A DNA stretch of 64,000 nt from Caulobacteraceae bacterium (GCA_947475415.1 CANJLH010000007.1:62001-126000), one strand, 5' to 3'. Positions 1 through 10,115 are shown, counted from the stretch's first letter. Made by a program: numbers and translations. Notes: generated from the letters alone by a model not told the origin.

Positions 1-1266
1 AGGCTCTGGGGCCGGTTCGGGCGCTGAGCGGAGCAGATCGCCTTGTGCGATTTCCTCTGTGACCCTCACAGGATCCGCCGCCGCGTAGGCCATCGGCTCC
101 GGCGCGGCCGCCAGGGGTTCAAAGATCGCCGTTTGGGCCACTTCAGCATAAACCGGTTCGCGTTCCGCGAACACCGGCCGTTCGAAGGATCGCACAGGTT
201 CCGCAACCGGCGGCGTCTCTGCTTCGGCGACCGGCGTCGCACGCAGCGGCGGCGCCGTGAGCGGAGGCCGTGCCGTCCGAGCCTCCATGGCCGCCATCAC
301 CGCTCCGTCCATGCCGGTGGCAACCACCGAAACGCGGATCATTCCGTTCAGGCTCGGGTCGAAGGCCGCGCCGAAGATGATGTTTGCGTCATTGTCCACC
401 TGCTCAGAGATGGCATTGGCGGCCTCGTCGACCTCCAGCAAGGTCATGTCCAGTCCGCCGGTGACATTGATCAAAACCGCCTTGGCGCCCTTCAGGGAGA
501 CTTCGTCCAGGAGCGGGTTGGCGATGGCGTTCTGGGCCGCCATCAGGGCGCGGTCATCGCCGGAGGCCTCTCCGGTGCCCATCATCGCCTTGCCCATCTC
601 AGTCATCACCGTTCGCACGTCGGCGAAGTCGAGGTTGATCAGTCCGGGCAGCACCATAAGGTCGGTGATTGAACGCACGCCGGAATGCAGCACCTGGTCG
701 GCCATGCCAAAGGCTTCGGCGAAAGTGGTGCGCTCATTGGCGATGCGGAACAGGTTCTGGTTTGGGATCACGATCAGCGTATCGACATAGCGTTGCAGTT
801 CGCTGATGCCGGCGTCGGCCAAGCGCATGCGATGGCGGCCTTCAAATTGGAAGGGTTTGGTGACCACCCCGACGGTTAGAATGCCGCGCTCGCGCGCAGC
901 CTTTGCGATCACCGGCGCGGCGCCGGTGCCCGTGCCGCCGCCCATGCCCGCGGTGATGAACACCATGTGGGCGCCGTCCAGATGCTCACCGATCTCGGGG
1001 ATCGACTCCTCGGCGGCGCTCATACCCACTTCCGGGTGTGCGCCGGCGCCCAATCCTTGCGTCACCTGCACGCCCAGTTGAATTCGCCGGTCGGTCTTAG
1101 AAAAGGCCAATTGTTGCGCATCCGTGTTCGCAACGACGAACTCAACACCTTCGAGTCCGGCCTCGATCATGTTGTTGACCGCGTTGCCACCGGCGCCCCC
1201 AACGCCGAAGACGACGATGCGCGGCTTCAGTTCGGTCGCGCGGGGGGCAGAGAGAGCGATAGCCAT
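1..1266 (-). CDS. ftsZ: Cell division GTPase FtsZ (C-terminus beyond window)
   Basis: Tubulin-like GTPase that polymerises into the Z-ring and recruits the divisome. The ATG at 1264-1266 opens a frame that stays open to base 1 (422 codons), so the C-terminal tail lies outside. The tubulin signature GGGTGTG is at residues 109-115 and the T7-loop motif NLDFAD at 211-216, which are the nucleotide-binding and hydrolysis-activating parts. After about residue 325 the sequence becomes the Ala/Pro/Glu-rich linker typical of alphaproteobacterial FtsZ. It is last in the dcw order here, behind a 225-nt gap that carries CtrA and CcrM-type sites, so it probably has its own promoter as well as read-through from ftsA. 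Confidence 0.98.
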   Translation of the reverse strand, partial: MAIALSAPRATELKPRIVVFGVGGAGGNAVNNMIEAGLEGVEFVVANTDAQQLAFSKTDRRIQLGVQVTQGLGAGAHPEVGMSAAEESIPEIGEHLDGAHMVFITAGMGGGTGTGAAPVIAKAARERGILTVGVVTKPFQFEGRHRMRLADAGISELQRYVDTLIVIPNQNLFRIANERTTFAEAFGMADQVLHSGVRSITDLMVLPGLINLDFADVRTVMTEMGKAMMGTGEASGDDRALMAAQNAIANPLLDEVSLKGAKAVLINVTGGLDMTLLEVDEAANAISEQVDNDANIIFGAAFDPSLNGMIRVSVVATGMDGAVMAAMEARTARPPLTAPPLRATPVAEAETPPVAEPVRSFERPVFAEREPVYAEVAQTAIFEPLAAAPEPMAYAAADPVRVTEEIAQGDLLRSAPEPAPEP

Positions 1267-1300
1267 GTCGCCAGCGTCCTTCGCTAGTTTGCTTGTCGGC

Positions 1301-1475
1301 GACTCGCCGCCGACGCGTCCATTCAGGATGGGTTAACTAAGGCTCCCCCTTCCTTAATCGAGGGTTAACCCGATAGCCTGAGTCGCACGCCCGTCGACGC
1401 CCACGCGCATTTGTGACCACGATATGGCGAAAGTTTCGCCGCCGCGAGCGGGCGCGGACCGCGTCAATCCGACTC
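1301..1475 (-). promoter_or_regulatory. ftsZ promoter region with CtrA box and three GANTC sites
   Basis: The ftsA-ftsZ gap contains an exact CtrA-type box, TTAA-N7-TTAAC, at 1354-1369, and a further TTAAC half site at 1333-1337. GANTC (CcrM methylation) sites lie at 1301-1305, 1380-1384 and 1471-1475. In Caulobacter crescentus CtrA represses ftsZ and CcrM methylation stimulates it, so the arrangement suggests the same cell-cycle control here. The transcription start cannot be placed from sequence. Confidence 0.75.
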
Positions 1476-1491
1476 AGAAAGAAAATTGACG

Positions 1492-2853
1492 TCAGAGGTT
1501 CTCGCGTAACCACGCGGCCATCTTGGCGACGGGGTTTGCACCAGGCTCCAATGGTTCGCGCCGCAAGCGGGCGGCGGCCAGCGCCTTGGCGGAAACCGCC
1601 TCGCGTGGGCCAAACGCGGCGCGATGCAGGACTCCTGCGGCGGCGCAGAACGCCGGACCTGAGGCGGCATCGGCCAGATGCGGAACCCGACGCGGTCGGC
1701 CCAGTCGGACGGGATGATCGAACACCCGCACGGCGACCTCTCGTACGCCAGAGAGCTGCGAGGCGCCGCCGGTGATCACAATTCCGGCGCCGGGATCGAC
1801 GGGAGCGCCTGACGCGCGAAGTCGGTCACGCAGCAATTCGAGAGTTTCCTCAACGCGCGGTGCAATGATCCCCTTCAGCAGCGAACGCGGCGCCACCACG
1901 GGTCCCGCGCCCGGATCATCACCCCTCGGCGGGGCCTCAATCATTTCGCGATCTTCGTTGGCCGACGCAATGGCGGAGCCGTGCAAGGTCTTGATCCGCT
2001 CAGCGCCGGCCACGGAGGTGGAGAGACCCCGCGCGATATCCTGGGTCACATGCTGGCCGCCGACGGGAATCGTCTCCACGTGCACAAGGCTGCCGCCGTT
2101 GAACACGGCAGCCGAAGTGGAGCCCCCGCCCATGTCTATGCAAACAGCGCCCAGGTCCATTTCGTCTTCTTCCAACGCCGCAAGCGCGGAGACGAAGGGG
2201 GCCGCAACCACGCCGTCGAACTGCAAGTGCGCGCGCTCAACGCATGCACCCAGGGTCTGGAACACGGTTTCGCTGACCGAGACCACCAGCAACTCGACGC
2301 CCAGCGCGCGACCGAACATGGCGCGCGGGTCTCGCACGCCGCCCTGCCCGTCCACGGACCAGGCGATTGGCAGGATGTGCGCCGCGCGGCGGCCCGGCAG
2401 CTTGATCTGGGACAAGGCATGCTGGATGGCGCGGACCAGGTCGTTATCCGAGATGGGTCTCGCGCCCAGGGAAACTTTTCCGGCCACGCGAGTCGACTGC
2501 AATTGGCCGCCCGCCGTGGCGACCGTAACGCCTTGAACATGAACGCCGGCCACGTTTTCCGCCCGCTCGACGGCCAGCGCAATGGCTTCCGACGCCTCAT
2601 CCAGGTTGATGATGGCGCCGCCCTTGACGCCGCGGGACTGCACATAGCCCACGCCCGCGCAGGTCAGGGTGCGGTCAGCCCGTCGCACGCCTTCCGGCTT
2701 CATGATGAAACAGGCGACCTTTGAGGCGCCCAGGTCCAAGGCCGCTGTGACCGGCGTGCGGCCGAGCGCCGCCTTCAGGCCCTCACGGCCAGCGCCAGAT
2801 GCGGGGGCGGCCCGGGTAGCTGTCTTGACGTCCGACACCATTGAATTCCTCAC
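1492..2853 (-). CDS. ftsA: Cell division protein FtsA
   Basis: Actin-like ATPase that tethers FtsZ filaments to the membrane and signals to FtsQ/L/I/W. Phosphate 1 motif DLGASK lies near residue 40, phosphate 2 motif IDMGGGST near the middle, and adenosine motif ITGGASQ in the C-terminal third. The last residues (AAWLRENL) look like the amphipathic membrane-targeting helix. The reading frame gives 453 aa. The GTG start at 2851-2853 overlaps the ftsQ stop in a GTGA arrangement; an in-frame ATG at 2839-2841 is an alternative start that removes four residues. Confidence 0.96.
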   Translation of the reverse strand: MRNSMVSDVKTATRAAPASGAGREGLKAALGRTPVTAALDLGASKVACFIMKPEGVRRADRTLTCAGVGYVQSRGVKGGAIINLDEASEAIALAVERAENVAGVHVQGVTVATAGGQLQSTRVAGKVSLGARPISDNDLVRAIQHALSQIKLPGRRAAHILPIAWSVDGQGGVRDPRAMFGRALGVELLVVSVSETVFQTLGACVERAHLQFDGVVAAPFVSALAALEEDEMDLGAVCIDMGGGSTSAAVFNGGSLVHVETIPVGGQHVTQDIARGLSTSVAGAERIKTLHGSAIASANEDREMIEAPPRGDDPGAGPVVAPRSLLKGIIAPRVEETLELLRDRLRASGAPVDPGAGIVITGGASQLSGVREVAVRVFDHPVRLGRPRRVPHLADAASGPAFCAAAGVLHRAAFGPREAVSAKALAAARLRREPLEPGANPVAKMAAWLRENL

Positions 2854-3764
2854 GCGCCGCCGGCGACCAGCTGCCCCGGAAGGGCCGCATCGCGCAGACG
2901 CACCGCCACCATGTCCGGGTTGCGCAGGTCGATGCGTTCAAACCCAAGTTCGAGAATTCGTGTGCGTTGATCGAGCTGTTCAAGCTGGATCAACGCCTCT
3001 TCCTCCCCCATCGCGGGAAGCTGCACCAAGGATCCGTCCTTCATACGAAGGTCCCAGCGGCGACCGTCAACGCGCACCAGGGCTTCCAGCCGCGCCATCA
3101 GGCGGGGCCTTTGGGCCACGGCCGGCAGGATCTGAGGCGCCTGTTCGTTGGCGCCGGCCCCGACAATGAGCGGCAGGGATGGGAAACGGCGGGCATCGGC
3201 CTCAGGGATCACCCGGCCAGAGCCGTCGATGACGACGCTGCGGCCGCCGCTCTGCCAGACCGCAAGCTGGCCACGCTCGACGACAGCGATCACCAGTGTG
3301 TCCGGCAAGAGCCGTATGACCCGCGCCTGCTTGATCCAGCCCACGGCCTCCACGCGCTGGCGGATGGCGTCCAGGTCGACGCCCAGCACCGGTGTTCCCT
3401 TCTGCAGGCCCGCCGCCTTGAGAATGTCTGGGGTGGACATCGGTGTCGCGCCCTTGACATGCACAGCCGCCAGCCGGAAGCCCATGGAGCCCGTTGTCTG
3501 GTGAACATGCGCCACCGTCGCCGCAGCAAGACGCCCGGCGCGGCCGCCAGTCGCGAGCGCGACGCTAGCCGTGAGAATGAGGACGATCGCCGCCGCTGCC
3601 AGGGCCTGGCGCGGCGAGAGGCCCATGCCGCGCGCCGCCCTCAGCTTTCCGGTCGCATAGGCGACCTTGGGCTTCGGCTGCCGCGGCCGCGGGGCGGCGC
3701 TTGTCGGCGCCTTAGCCCGTGGTCGCGCCTGGCTTCGCGATCCGCCCCGCAGAGCCGCGGGCAT
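2850..3764 (-). CDS. ftsQ: Cell division protein FtsQ
   Basis: Bitopic divisome protein. A basic, Pro-rich cytoplasmic N-terminus is followed by one membrane segment (about residues 55-73 from this start), then a POTRA domain beginning around FRLAAVHVKG and the FtsQ beta domain. I chose the ATG at 3762-3764 because GGAGGA precedes it by about 5 nt. A TTG further upstream (3798-3800) would extend the protein by 12 residues and deepen the overlap with ddl. Even with the ATG it overlaps the 3' end of ddl by about 53 nt in another frame, so it is probably coupled to ddl. Confidence 0.93.
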   Translation of the reverse strand: MPAALRGGSRSQARPRAKAPTSAAPRPRQPKPKVAYATGKLRAARGMGLSPRQALAAAAIVLILTASVALATGGRAGRLAAATVAHVHQTTGSMGFRLAAVHVKGATPMSTPDILKAAGLQKGTPVLGVDLDAIRQRVEAVGWIKQARVIRLLPDTLVIAVVERGQLAVWQSGGRSVVIDGSGRVIPEADARRFPSLPLIVGAGANEQAPQILPAVAQRPRLMARLEALVRVDGRRWDLRMKDGSLVQLPAMGEEEALIQLEQLDQRTRILELGFERIDLRNPDMVAVRLRDAALPGQLVAGGA

Positions 3765-4677
3765 AGGCGTCCTCCGTGATCCATAGAACCAACTGATCAA
3801 AGCTCATGCCCAGCGCCGCGCCCTGCTCGGGTACGAGCGAGGTCGGCGTGAAGCCGGGTTGAGTATTGACCTCTAGGAGGACCAGATTGTCGTTAACGTC
3901 ATCATAACGCAGGTCGGACCGGGTAACGCCGCGGCAACCAAGAGCGGCATGCGCCAACTCGGAAAGTTTCTTAGCTTTTTCCGTAATATGCGGCGGAAGC
4001 TTGGCGGGAACGATATGCTTCGAACCCCCTTCTGCGTACTTCGCGTCATAATCGTAGAATTCTCGTTCGGTGAGGATCTCGGTAACCGCCATGGCCTTGC
4101 CGTCCATGACCCCCACCGCCAGTTCCTTGCCGCGAATGAAAGGCTCCACCAGGACTGCCTCCCCGAAGGTCCAGACAGGTTCGATAACCTCCTGCGGCGG
4201 GCGGTTCGCGCGATCGCGAACGATGTAGACGCCCACCGAAGACCCCTCGGCGTTGGCCTTCGCGACATAGGGCGGCTCCATGACATGGCCCGCGGCCACC
4301 TCGAAGCGATCGAAAAGTCCTCCGCCAGGCACTGTGACGCCAGCCGCCGCCATCACCGCCTTGGCCTTGGTCTTGTCCATGGCCAGCGCAGAGGCCAGAA
4401 CGCCGCAGTGGGTGTAAGGGACCCCAAGAATTTCCAGCAGGCCTTGAACCCCGCCATCCTCGCCCCAGCCGCCGTGCAGGGCGTTGTAACAGACATCGGG
4501 CTTCAATTTTGCCAGCACCTGGGCCAGATCCCGACCGGCGTCGACGCGACTGACCTTGGCGCCCAGGCGCTCCAAGGCGGCTGCGCATTCGCGGCCCGAG
4601 ACCAGGCTGACCTCGCGTTCTGAGGAAAGCCCGCCCAGGAGGACGGCGACGTGGTGGCCTGCAAGCGGGCGGGACAT
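3712..4677 (-). CDS. ddl: D-alanine--D-alanine ligase
   Basis: ATP-grasp enzyme that makes the D-Ala-D-Ala dipeptide used by MurF. Typical motifs are LLGGLSSEREVS at the N-terminus, LHGGWGEDGG, YVAKANAEGSSVGV in the ATP-grasp core, and EVNTQPGFT near the C-terminus (metal binding). The ATG at 4675-4677 is preceded by GGAG; an upstream TTG at 4687-4689 would add four residues. The 321-aa length is normal for the family. It lies between the secreted M28 peptidase upstream and ftsQ downstream. Confidence 0.97.
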   Translation of the reverse strand: MSRPLAGHHVAVLLGGLSSEREVSLVSGRECAAALERLGAKVSRVDAGRDLAQVLAKLKPDVCYNALHGGWGEDGGVQGLLEILGVPYTHCGVLASALAMDKTKAKAVMAAAGVTVPGGGLFDRFEVAAGHVMEPPYVAKANAEGSSVGVYIVRDRANRPPQEVIEPVWTFGEAVLVEPFIRGKELAVGVMDGKAMAVTEILTEREFYDYDAKYAEGGSKHIVPAKLPPHITEKAKKLSELAHAALGCRGVTRSDLRYDDVNDNLVLLEVNTQPGFTPTSLVPEQGAALGMSFDQLVLWITEDAYARGSAGRIAKPGATTG

Positions 4678-4695
4678 GGGTGTCTCCAAGCGGGG

Positions 4696-6075
4696 TCAGG
4701 GCGCCGCCAGGGCGCGGAAATCGATATCGGAATGCGCGACGGCGTTCAGAAAGCTGGCCCAGACCGCGACGCTCTGGGCGAGGTCCGCAGGGTCGATCTT
4801 GTCCAGGGTGTCGTCCGCGGAATGGTGCAGATCGAAGTAGCGGCTGGCATCAGGGGTCAGGCCGACGCTGGGAACGCCCAACGCGTTCAGACCTGCCACA
4901 TCCGACCCGCCTATGCCGGCGGGCTCGCGCGACTGGATCACCTTGAGCGGCCCGACTGCGAGCGCGAAGGCCCGCATCGCCAGATGATCCCGTGAGCCCT
5001 TGGGAAGTTTCGCCTGCCACACAGGCCCGTCGCCAGTGTCGCTCTCGGCGGCCAGAATCAGGTGCGCCGCTTCGTCCCTATGGGCGACGGCATAGGCCTC
5101 TCCGCTGTCGTCCAGCTCCTCGGCGCCCCACAACACCACACGGATGGTGCGTCTGGGCGACCCTACGCCCGCTAGCCGCGCCGCGGCGACGGTGATCGCC
5201 ACACCCGCGCCATCGTCGTGCGCTCCGGTTCCGGGATCCCAGGAATCCAAGTGCCCCCCCACGACGATCACCTCCTCGGGATGGGTCAGCCCCGGGATTT
5301 CACCGGAAACGTTCCAGGCCGGCGCTTTAGGAATGGTCCGGGATTGAAGGTTGAGCCGCACGCGCACGGGCTGGCCGCGCGCCACCATTCGCTCCAACAG
5401 CTCGGCGTCGGGAACCGAAAGCGCCGCGGCAGGTATGGCCGGCGCATCTTCAGCCTGATGCGTAGCGCCCGTGTGCGGAAGGCGAGTGTCGTCCGTGGAC
5501 AGCGAGCGGACCAGATAGGCCGCCGCGCCCCGCCGCGAGGCTTCTGCCGCCCCGCGCGTGCGGTTGCGGTTGGCGTCGCCATAGCCGGCGCCATCCATGG
5601 TTCGGACCATCGGCTGAGTCACGACGGCGATCCTTCCCTTCAGCGAACCCGGCGGCGCGGCGAGCAGGGCGTCGTAGGTCTTGAAGAGTTTGATTTCCGC
5701 CTCCAGTCCGCCCTTGGGCGTGGAGATCGAACGGCCCAGGCCCAGGACCTGCAGCGTCTGGGGATAAGGCGAGATGACCTCGGCGCGTTCCTCCCCACGA
5801 ATCCAGGCTTCAGCCTCGAAGGCTTCGGCATGGACGTTGGTGAATCCCAGCGCTTTCAGTTTCGCCTGCGCCCAGTCGCGCGCCCGCGCTAGCGCCGGCG
5901 ACCCAACCGGTCGCGCTCCAATTTCCGTGGTCAGGGATTCAAGCACGTCCCAGGCGGTGGTGTCGGCAATCGCCCGATCGCGCACCGCCGCAGTGTCGGC
6001 TACCAGATCCTGCGCTGTCGCCGGACGGGCGCAGAGCATCAGGGCGATGACCGTCGCCGCCAGCCCCCGGTTCAC
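4696..6075 (-). CDS. Secreted M28-family zinc metallopeptidase
   Basis: Exported aminopeptidase/carboxypeptidase-like enzyme. From the GTG at 6073-6075 the first 22 residues (NRGLAATVIALMLCARPATAQ) form a signal peptide, so it should act in the periplasm or outside the cell. M28 zinc ligands are visible: GGHLDSW (His275, Asp277), AHDDGAG (Asp287/288), GAEELDD and a C-terminal LHHSADDT. The middle holds a PA-like insert. The GTG start overlaps the stop of the methyltransferase gene (GTGA), and ddl follows after 18 nt. A secreted peptidase is not a standard dcw gene; a role in processing envelope peptides is inference only. Confidence 0.9.
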   Translation of the reverse strand: MNRGLAATVIALMLCARPATAQDLVADTAAVRDRAIADTTAWDVLESLTTEIGARPVGSPALARARDWAQAKLKALGFTNVHAEAFEAEAWIRGEERAEVISPYPQTLQVLGLGRSISTPKGGLEAEIKLFKTYDALLAAPPGSLKGRIAVVTQPMVRTMDGAGYGDANRNRTRGAAEASRRGAAAYLVRSLSTDDTRLPHTGATHQAEDAPAIPAAALSVPDAELLERMVARGQPVRVRLNLQSRTIPKAPAWNVSGEIPGLTHPEEVIVVGGHLDSWDPGTGAHDDGAGVAITVAAARLAGVGSPRRTIRVVLWGAEELDDSGEAYAVAHRDEAAHLILAAESDTGDGPVWQAKLPKGSRDHLAMRAFALAVGPLKVIQSREPAGIGGSDVAGLNALGVPSVGLTPDASRYFDLHHSADDTLDKIDPADLAQSVAVWASFLNAVAHSDIDFRALAAP

Positions 6076-6677
6076 GCGGTGGTCGCCGGGAAATGCGCCG
6101 CAGCTAGATCGCGCATCTGCGTCTGCTCCAATGATTTCGACGCCACGGTCCACAGGTCGAACGCCCTTGGCCGGGCAATGCCCATGGTGTGAGCGAAGCC
6201 GTTTTCCTGCAACACCGCCATCAGAACCCTCAAAGTGAAACCGCAGCGGTGCGCCATGAAATGGTTGCCGGCTGCCAAGGCCGGCCGATGGCCATAGATC
6301 ATGTCGATGGCCGAGATCGGGCCAGCGCCAGACAGGTAGGCCGGCTCGATGAGTCTGTCCTGCGCCACCAGGGCCGCGATCGATTGAAGATCAGGACAGG
6401 TTATGACCGCAAACCCCTCTGGGCGCAGCACCCTGGAAAACTCCCTCAGGGCGATTTCAACCTCGTAAGGGTAGAGGTGCTCGAGATTGTGGCTGGAAAA
6501 AATGGCGTCGACGGATGCGTCGGCGAGCGCCGACATGTCGGTCATGGTGCCCAGGATGTCGGGGTGGACGGCAGGATCGATATCGTAGCGCAGTTCCTCC
6601 CACTCCGACCCTTGGAACCCGGCGGTGGTCTGGGGCTTGCGTTTGGGCCCGCAGCCGATGTGCAGGAGGACTGGCAT
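6072..6677 (-). CDS. Class I SAM-dependent methyltransferase
   Basis: Small (201 aa) Rossmann-fold methyltransferase of the Methyltransf_11 type. The SAM-binding glycine motif LHIGCGPKRKP is at the extreme N-terminus. Motif post-I includes YDIDPAVHPDILG, and the central motif is AIFSSHNLEHL followed by LRPEGFAVITCPD. The first Gly motif is only about six residues from the ATG at 6675-6677, so the N-terminus is compact. That ATG overlaps the murB stop by one base (TGATG). The substrate is not identifiable; its place in the dcw operon suggests a link to the envelope, but this is inference. Confidence 0.82.
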   Translation of the reverse strand: MPVLLHIGCGPKRKPQTTAGFQGSEWEELRYDIDPAVHPDILGTMTDMSALADASVDAIFSSHNLEHLYPYEVEIALREFSRVLRPEGFAVITCPDLQSIAALVAQDRLIEPAYLSGAGPISAIDMIYGHRPALAAGNHFMAHRCGFTLRVLMAVLQENGFAHTMGIARPRAFDLWTVASKSLEQTQMRDLAAAHFPATTA

Positions 6678-7579
6678 CAACGGACCCTGCGCCCGATCCG
6701 CTTGATCTCCCATTCAAGGTTCACGCCGAGTGTTCTATTCACATCTGCACGCACCGTCTCACCCAAGCCTTCCAGATCGGCGGCCGTGGCCTCACCAGTG
6801 TTGATCAGGAAATTGGCGTGCAGCGGCGAGAACATTGCCCCGCCATAAGGCTTGCCGCGCCAGCCGGCGGCGTCGACCAGCTTCCAGGCGGATTCTCCGG
6901 GGGGGTTCTTGAAGGTCGAACCGCCGGTCTTTTCACGAATCGGCTGGCTCTGCTCACGCCGGGCGGTGATCTCCGCCATCCGCGTTTCCACGGCGTCAGG
7001 CGTGTCGGGGCGGCCCTGGAACATGGCGCGGGTCACCACCACGCCTTCATCCGCGCCCCAGCCATGGCGGTAGGTGAAGCTGGCGGGATCGTCGAAGCTC
7101 ACAGTCCGGCCTGCGCGGTTGACCCCGTAGGCGCGGACCAGCACATCCTTGGTTTCCGCACCATAGCAACCTGCGTTCATCGCCACCGCCCCGCCGATGG
7201 CGCCGGGTATCCCGGCGTAGAATTCCAGGCCCGCAAGACCGGCCTTGGCCGCCGCCCGGGCCACCGCGGCATCGAGGGCCCCCGCGCCCGCTTCGACGCG
7301 CGCGTCTCCATGCGCGGTGATCGCAGCGAACCCCCTGCCCAAGCGGATCACAACCCCCTCGACGCCGCCGTCCCTGACCAGCAGGTTCGAACCGACACCG
7401 ATGGTCATAACCGGGACCGCGGCGTCCAACCCGCCGAGAAACCCCGCTAGGTCGGCTTCATCCGCCGGCATGAAGATCACATCGGCCGGCCCGCCCACTC
7501 GAAGCCAGGTGAAAGGCGCCAACGCCTCGCCTCGGATGAGCCGCCCCCGCACGGCCGGAAGGCGGTCGATCCACGTCAT
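6677..7579 (-). CDS. murB: UDP-N-acetylenolpyruvoylglucosamine reductase
   Basis: FAD-dependent enzyme that reduces UDP-GlcNAc-enolpyruvate to UDP-MurNAc. FAD-binding signatures [14 protein letters not shown] and [15 protein letters not shown] are present, and the catalytic serine lies in [11 protein letters not shown] at 7577-7579 overlaps the murC stop (ATGA); the longer open frame upstream is an unlikely Gly/Ala/Arg extension inside murC. The resulting 300 aa fits the family. Confidence 0.97.
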   Translation of the reverse strand: MTWIDRLPAVRGRLIRGEALAPFTWLRVGGPADVIFMPADEADLAGFLGGLDAAVPVMTIGVGSNLLVRDGGVEGVVIRLGRGFAAITAHGDARVEAGAGALDAAVARAAAKAGLAGLEFYAGIPGAIGGAVAMNAGCYGAETKDVLVRAYGVNRAGRTVSFDDPASFTYRHGWGADEGVVVTRAMFQGRPDTPDAVETRMAEITARREQSQPIREKTGGSTFKNPPGESAWKLVDAAGWRGKPYGGAMFSPLHANFLINTGEATAADLEGLGETVRADVNRTLGVNLEWEIKRIGRRVR

Positions 7580-8997
7580 TGGGCCGCGACGCGCAGCGCC
7601 TCCAGCTCCGCCGGCAGGGCGTAAGCCCAACCTGTGATGTCACCAGCGCCCAGGCAGACAACTACGTCACCGGGCTTGGCCTCGGCCAGGATCAGGTGGG
7701 AAAGCTGCGTCGGTCCTTCCAGGGCGACGGCGTGGCGATGGCCGTAGCGACGCAGGCCCTCCACCAGCGCGTCACGGCCAATGCCCTCGATGGGAGCTTC
7801 CCCAGCCGCGTAGACGTCGGCGACGATAGCCACATCAGCATCGTTGAAGCAGGCGCAGAATTCACCGAACAGGTCGCGCAAGCGGGTGAACCTATGGGGC
7901 TGCACCACCGCGATCACCCGGCCCTCGGTCACCGCGCGGGCGGCTTTCAGCACGGCTGCGATTTCAACCGGATGGTGGCCATAATCGTCGATGATCCGCA
8001 CGCCGCCCGCGACGCCGGTAGTGGTGAACCGGCGCTTCACCCCGCCGAAGCTGGCCAAGCCCGCGCGGATATGGGCCTCAGACACCCCGAGCTCTCTGGC
8101 GACGCCCACGGCGGCCAGGGCGTTCTGAACGTTGTGCAAGCCGGCCATCGGCAGGTGAAGTCCGTCCATGCGCGTTGTTTCGCCCTCCCGTGGGGCGAGC
8201 ACGACGTCGAAACGGGCGCCGTCGGGGCCCATCTCAATTCGTTCAGCCCGCACCTCTGCCTGTGGGCTCACGCCATAGGTGACCATCCGGCGATTCTCCA
8301 CCCGAGCGGCCACCGACTGCACATCGGGGTCGTCGATGCAGATCATCGCGAAACCATAGAAGGGGATATTCTCTATGAAGTCCTCAAAGGCCTGTTTGAC
8401 GGCGTCGAAGTCACCGTAATGATCAAGGTGCTCCGGATCGACGTTTGTGACAATCGCCACGGTCGAACGCAGACGCAAGAAGGTCCCGTCGCTCTCGTCG
8501 GCTTCCACGACGATCCAGTCTCCCTCGCCCACCTTTGCGTTGGTGCCGTAAGCGTTGATGATCCCGCCGTTGACCACCGTTGGGTCCATGCCGCCGGCGT
8601 CCATTAGGGCTGCGATCATCGAGGTGGTGGTGGTCTTGCCGTGAGTGCCGCCGACGGCCACCGAAAATTGCAGCCGCATGAGCTCGGCCAGCATCTCCGC
8701 CCTGCGCACTAGCGGCATGCGGCGTTCCCGGCCGGCGACCATCTCCGGATTGTCCGGCTTGACCGCCGTGGAATAGACGATGGCCGAGGCGCCTTCGACA
8801 TTGGCGCCGTCGTGGCCGATGCTGATCCGCGCGCCCAGCGCGCGCAGCCGCTCCACATTGGCGCTGGCCTTTGCGTCTGACCCCTGCACTGAATAGCCGA
8901 TACGCAACATGATCTCGGCAATGCCGCTCATGCCGATGCCGCCGATGCCGATGAAGTGCACCGGGCCGATGTCGAAGGGTACGGGTCGCCTGTTCAT
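7576..8997 (-). CDS. murC: UDP-N-acetylmuramate--L-alanine ligase
   Basis: First Mur ligase, adding L-Ala to UDP-MurNAc. N-terminal [15 protein letters not shown] is the nucleotide-sugar Rossmann loop. The ATP P-loop is [12 protein letters not shown] (about residues 117-128), followed by the [11 protein letters not shown] and [11 protein letters not shown]ur-ligase motifs. The C-terminal domain carries [10 protein letters not shown] and QPHRFTRL. At 473 aa it has the expected length. It starts 9 nt after murG ends. Confidence 0.98.
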   Translation of the reverse strand: MNRRPVPFDIGPVHFIGIGGIGMSGIAEIMLRIGYSVQGSDAKASANVERLRALGARISIGHDGANVEGASAIVYSTAVKPDNPEMVAGRERRMPLVRRAEMLAELMRLQFSVAVGGTHGKTTTTSMIAALMDAGGMDPTVVNGGIINAYGTNAKVGEGDWIVVEADESDGTFLRLRSTVAIVTNVDPEHLDHYGDFDAVKQAFEDFIENIPFYGFAMICIDDPDVQSVAARVENRRMVTYGVSPQAEVRAERIEMGPDGARFDVVLAPREGETTRMDGLHLPMAGLHNVQNALAAVGVARELGVSEAHIRAGLASFGGVKRRFTTTGVAGGVRIIDDYGHHPVEIAAVLKAARAVTEGRVIAVVQPHRFTRLRDLFGEFCACFNDADVAIVADVYAAGEAPIEGIGRDALVEGLRRYGHRHAVALEGPTQLSHLILAEAKPGDVVVCLGAGDITGWAYALPAELEALRVAAQ

Positions 8998-9006
8998 GGG
9001 CCTGCT

Positions 9007-10104
9007 CTAGCCGAGTTGCGCGGTCTGCTCCACGACGTCGGCCAATCTTTCGGCCGCATCGGGTCTGGCGGCGCCGCGGGCTGCGGCGGCCATCCGGGCC
9101 AGGCTCGCAGGATCGCTCAACAGTCGTTCGAGCGCCGCCCTCAGGCTATCCACAGTCAGGACGTTCTCGCGCAGGACTTCCGCCGCGCCCGCCTCGGCCA
9201 ACAGGCGCGCGTTCTGGCCCTGATCATCGTCCAATGCGATGGCCAGGGGCACCAGGATCGCCGGTTTGCCCGCCACCGCCAGCTCACACACCGTACCCGC
9301 TCCCGACCGTCCCACAACCAGATGCGCATCACGCAAGCGCCCGGCCATGTCGCGGAAGAAAGGGGCGATTTCGGCCTTCACATTGGCGTCGGCGTAGATC
9401 TCGCGCGCCATGTCCATGGATTCGGCGCGGGTCTGCTGCTGAACATAGAGCCGATCCCGAAGCGCCTGGGGCAGTTGCGCCACCGCCCGCGGCGCGGTCT
9501 CTGACAACAGCCGCGCGCCCTGGCTGCCGCCGGTGACAAGCAGCCGCAATGGGCCGTGCGCGGCCGGGGGGTCATAGGCGACTGAGGCGAGCGCGCGGAT
9601 CTCCGGACGCACCGGATTGCCCACCACGATGGCGCGGGCAGCGACCTTGGCTGGCGCCTTCTGCAGCACTGGAAAGGCGCAGGCCACCGCGCGGACATGG
9701 CTGACCAGGCGGCGATTGGCGCGGCCCATCACCGCGTTCTGTTCATGCACAACGGTAGGCCGTCCCTGGGTGATGGCCGCCAGCAGACCCGGCACAGACG
9801 GATAGCCGCCGAAACCCACCACTACGGCTGGATCGATCCTGGAAAACGCCCGCCTGGCCTCCAGGACGCCACCGACGATAGCGAGGCCCGCCCGCACCAT
9901 GCCGATCGGGTCGCCTCGGCGAAAAGTCCGCGCCGAGAGGCCGATTCGCTCCTCGGCCGGAAATTCGCCGGCGAAATCCGCCACGCGCTGATCCGAGGCC
10001 AGTACAATCCGCCAGCCGCGGGCGATCAGCGCCTCCGCCAGCGCCTGAGCGGGAAACAGATGGCCGCCGGTTCCCCCGGCGGCGACAACGGCGATCTTGT
10101 TCAT
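9007..10104 (-). CDS. murG: UDP-GlcNAc:lipid I N-acetylglucosaminyltransferase
   Basis: GT-B glycosyltransferase (GT28) on the inner face of the membrane that converts lipid I to lipid II. The N-terminal G-loop AAGGTGGHLFPAQALAE and the second G-loop VTGGSQGARL are clear. The C-terminal UDP-GlcNAc region has VVGRSGAGTVCE followed by PAILVPL. 365 aa is normal. It follows ftsW after 11 nt. Confidence 0.97.
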   Translation of the reverse strand: MNKIAVVAAGGTGGHLFPAQALAEALIARGWRIVLASDQRVADFAGEFPAEERIGLSARTFRRGDPIGMVRAGLAIVGGVLEARRAFSRIDPAVVVGFGGYPSVPGLLAAITQGRPTVVHEQNAVMGRANRRLVSHVRAVACAFPVLQKAPAKVAARAIVVGNPVRPEIRALASVAYDPPAAHGPLRLLVTGGSQGARLLSETAPRAVAQLPQALRDRLYVQQQTRAESMDMAREIYADANVKAEIAPFFRDMAGRLRDAHLVVGRSGAGTVCELAVAGKPAILVPLAIALDDDQGQNARLLAEAGAAEVLRENVLTVDSLRAALERLLSDPASLARMAAAARGAARPDAAERLADVVEQTAQLG

Positions 10105-10115
10105 CGCCCTAAGGT

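Noticed and set aside
7579-8607. 342-aa plus-strand frame opposite murC
   Set aside because: Antisense shadow; murC P-loop and other motifs are intact.
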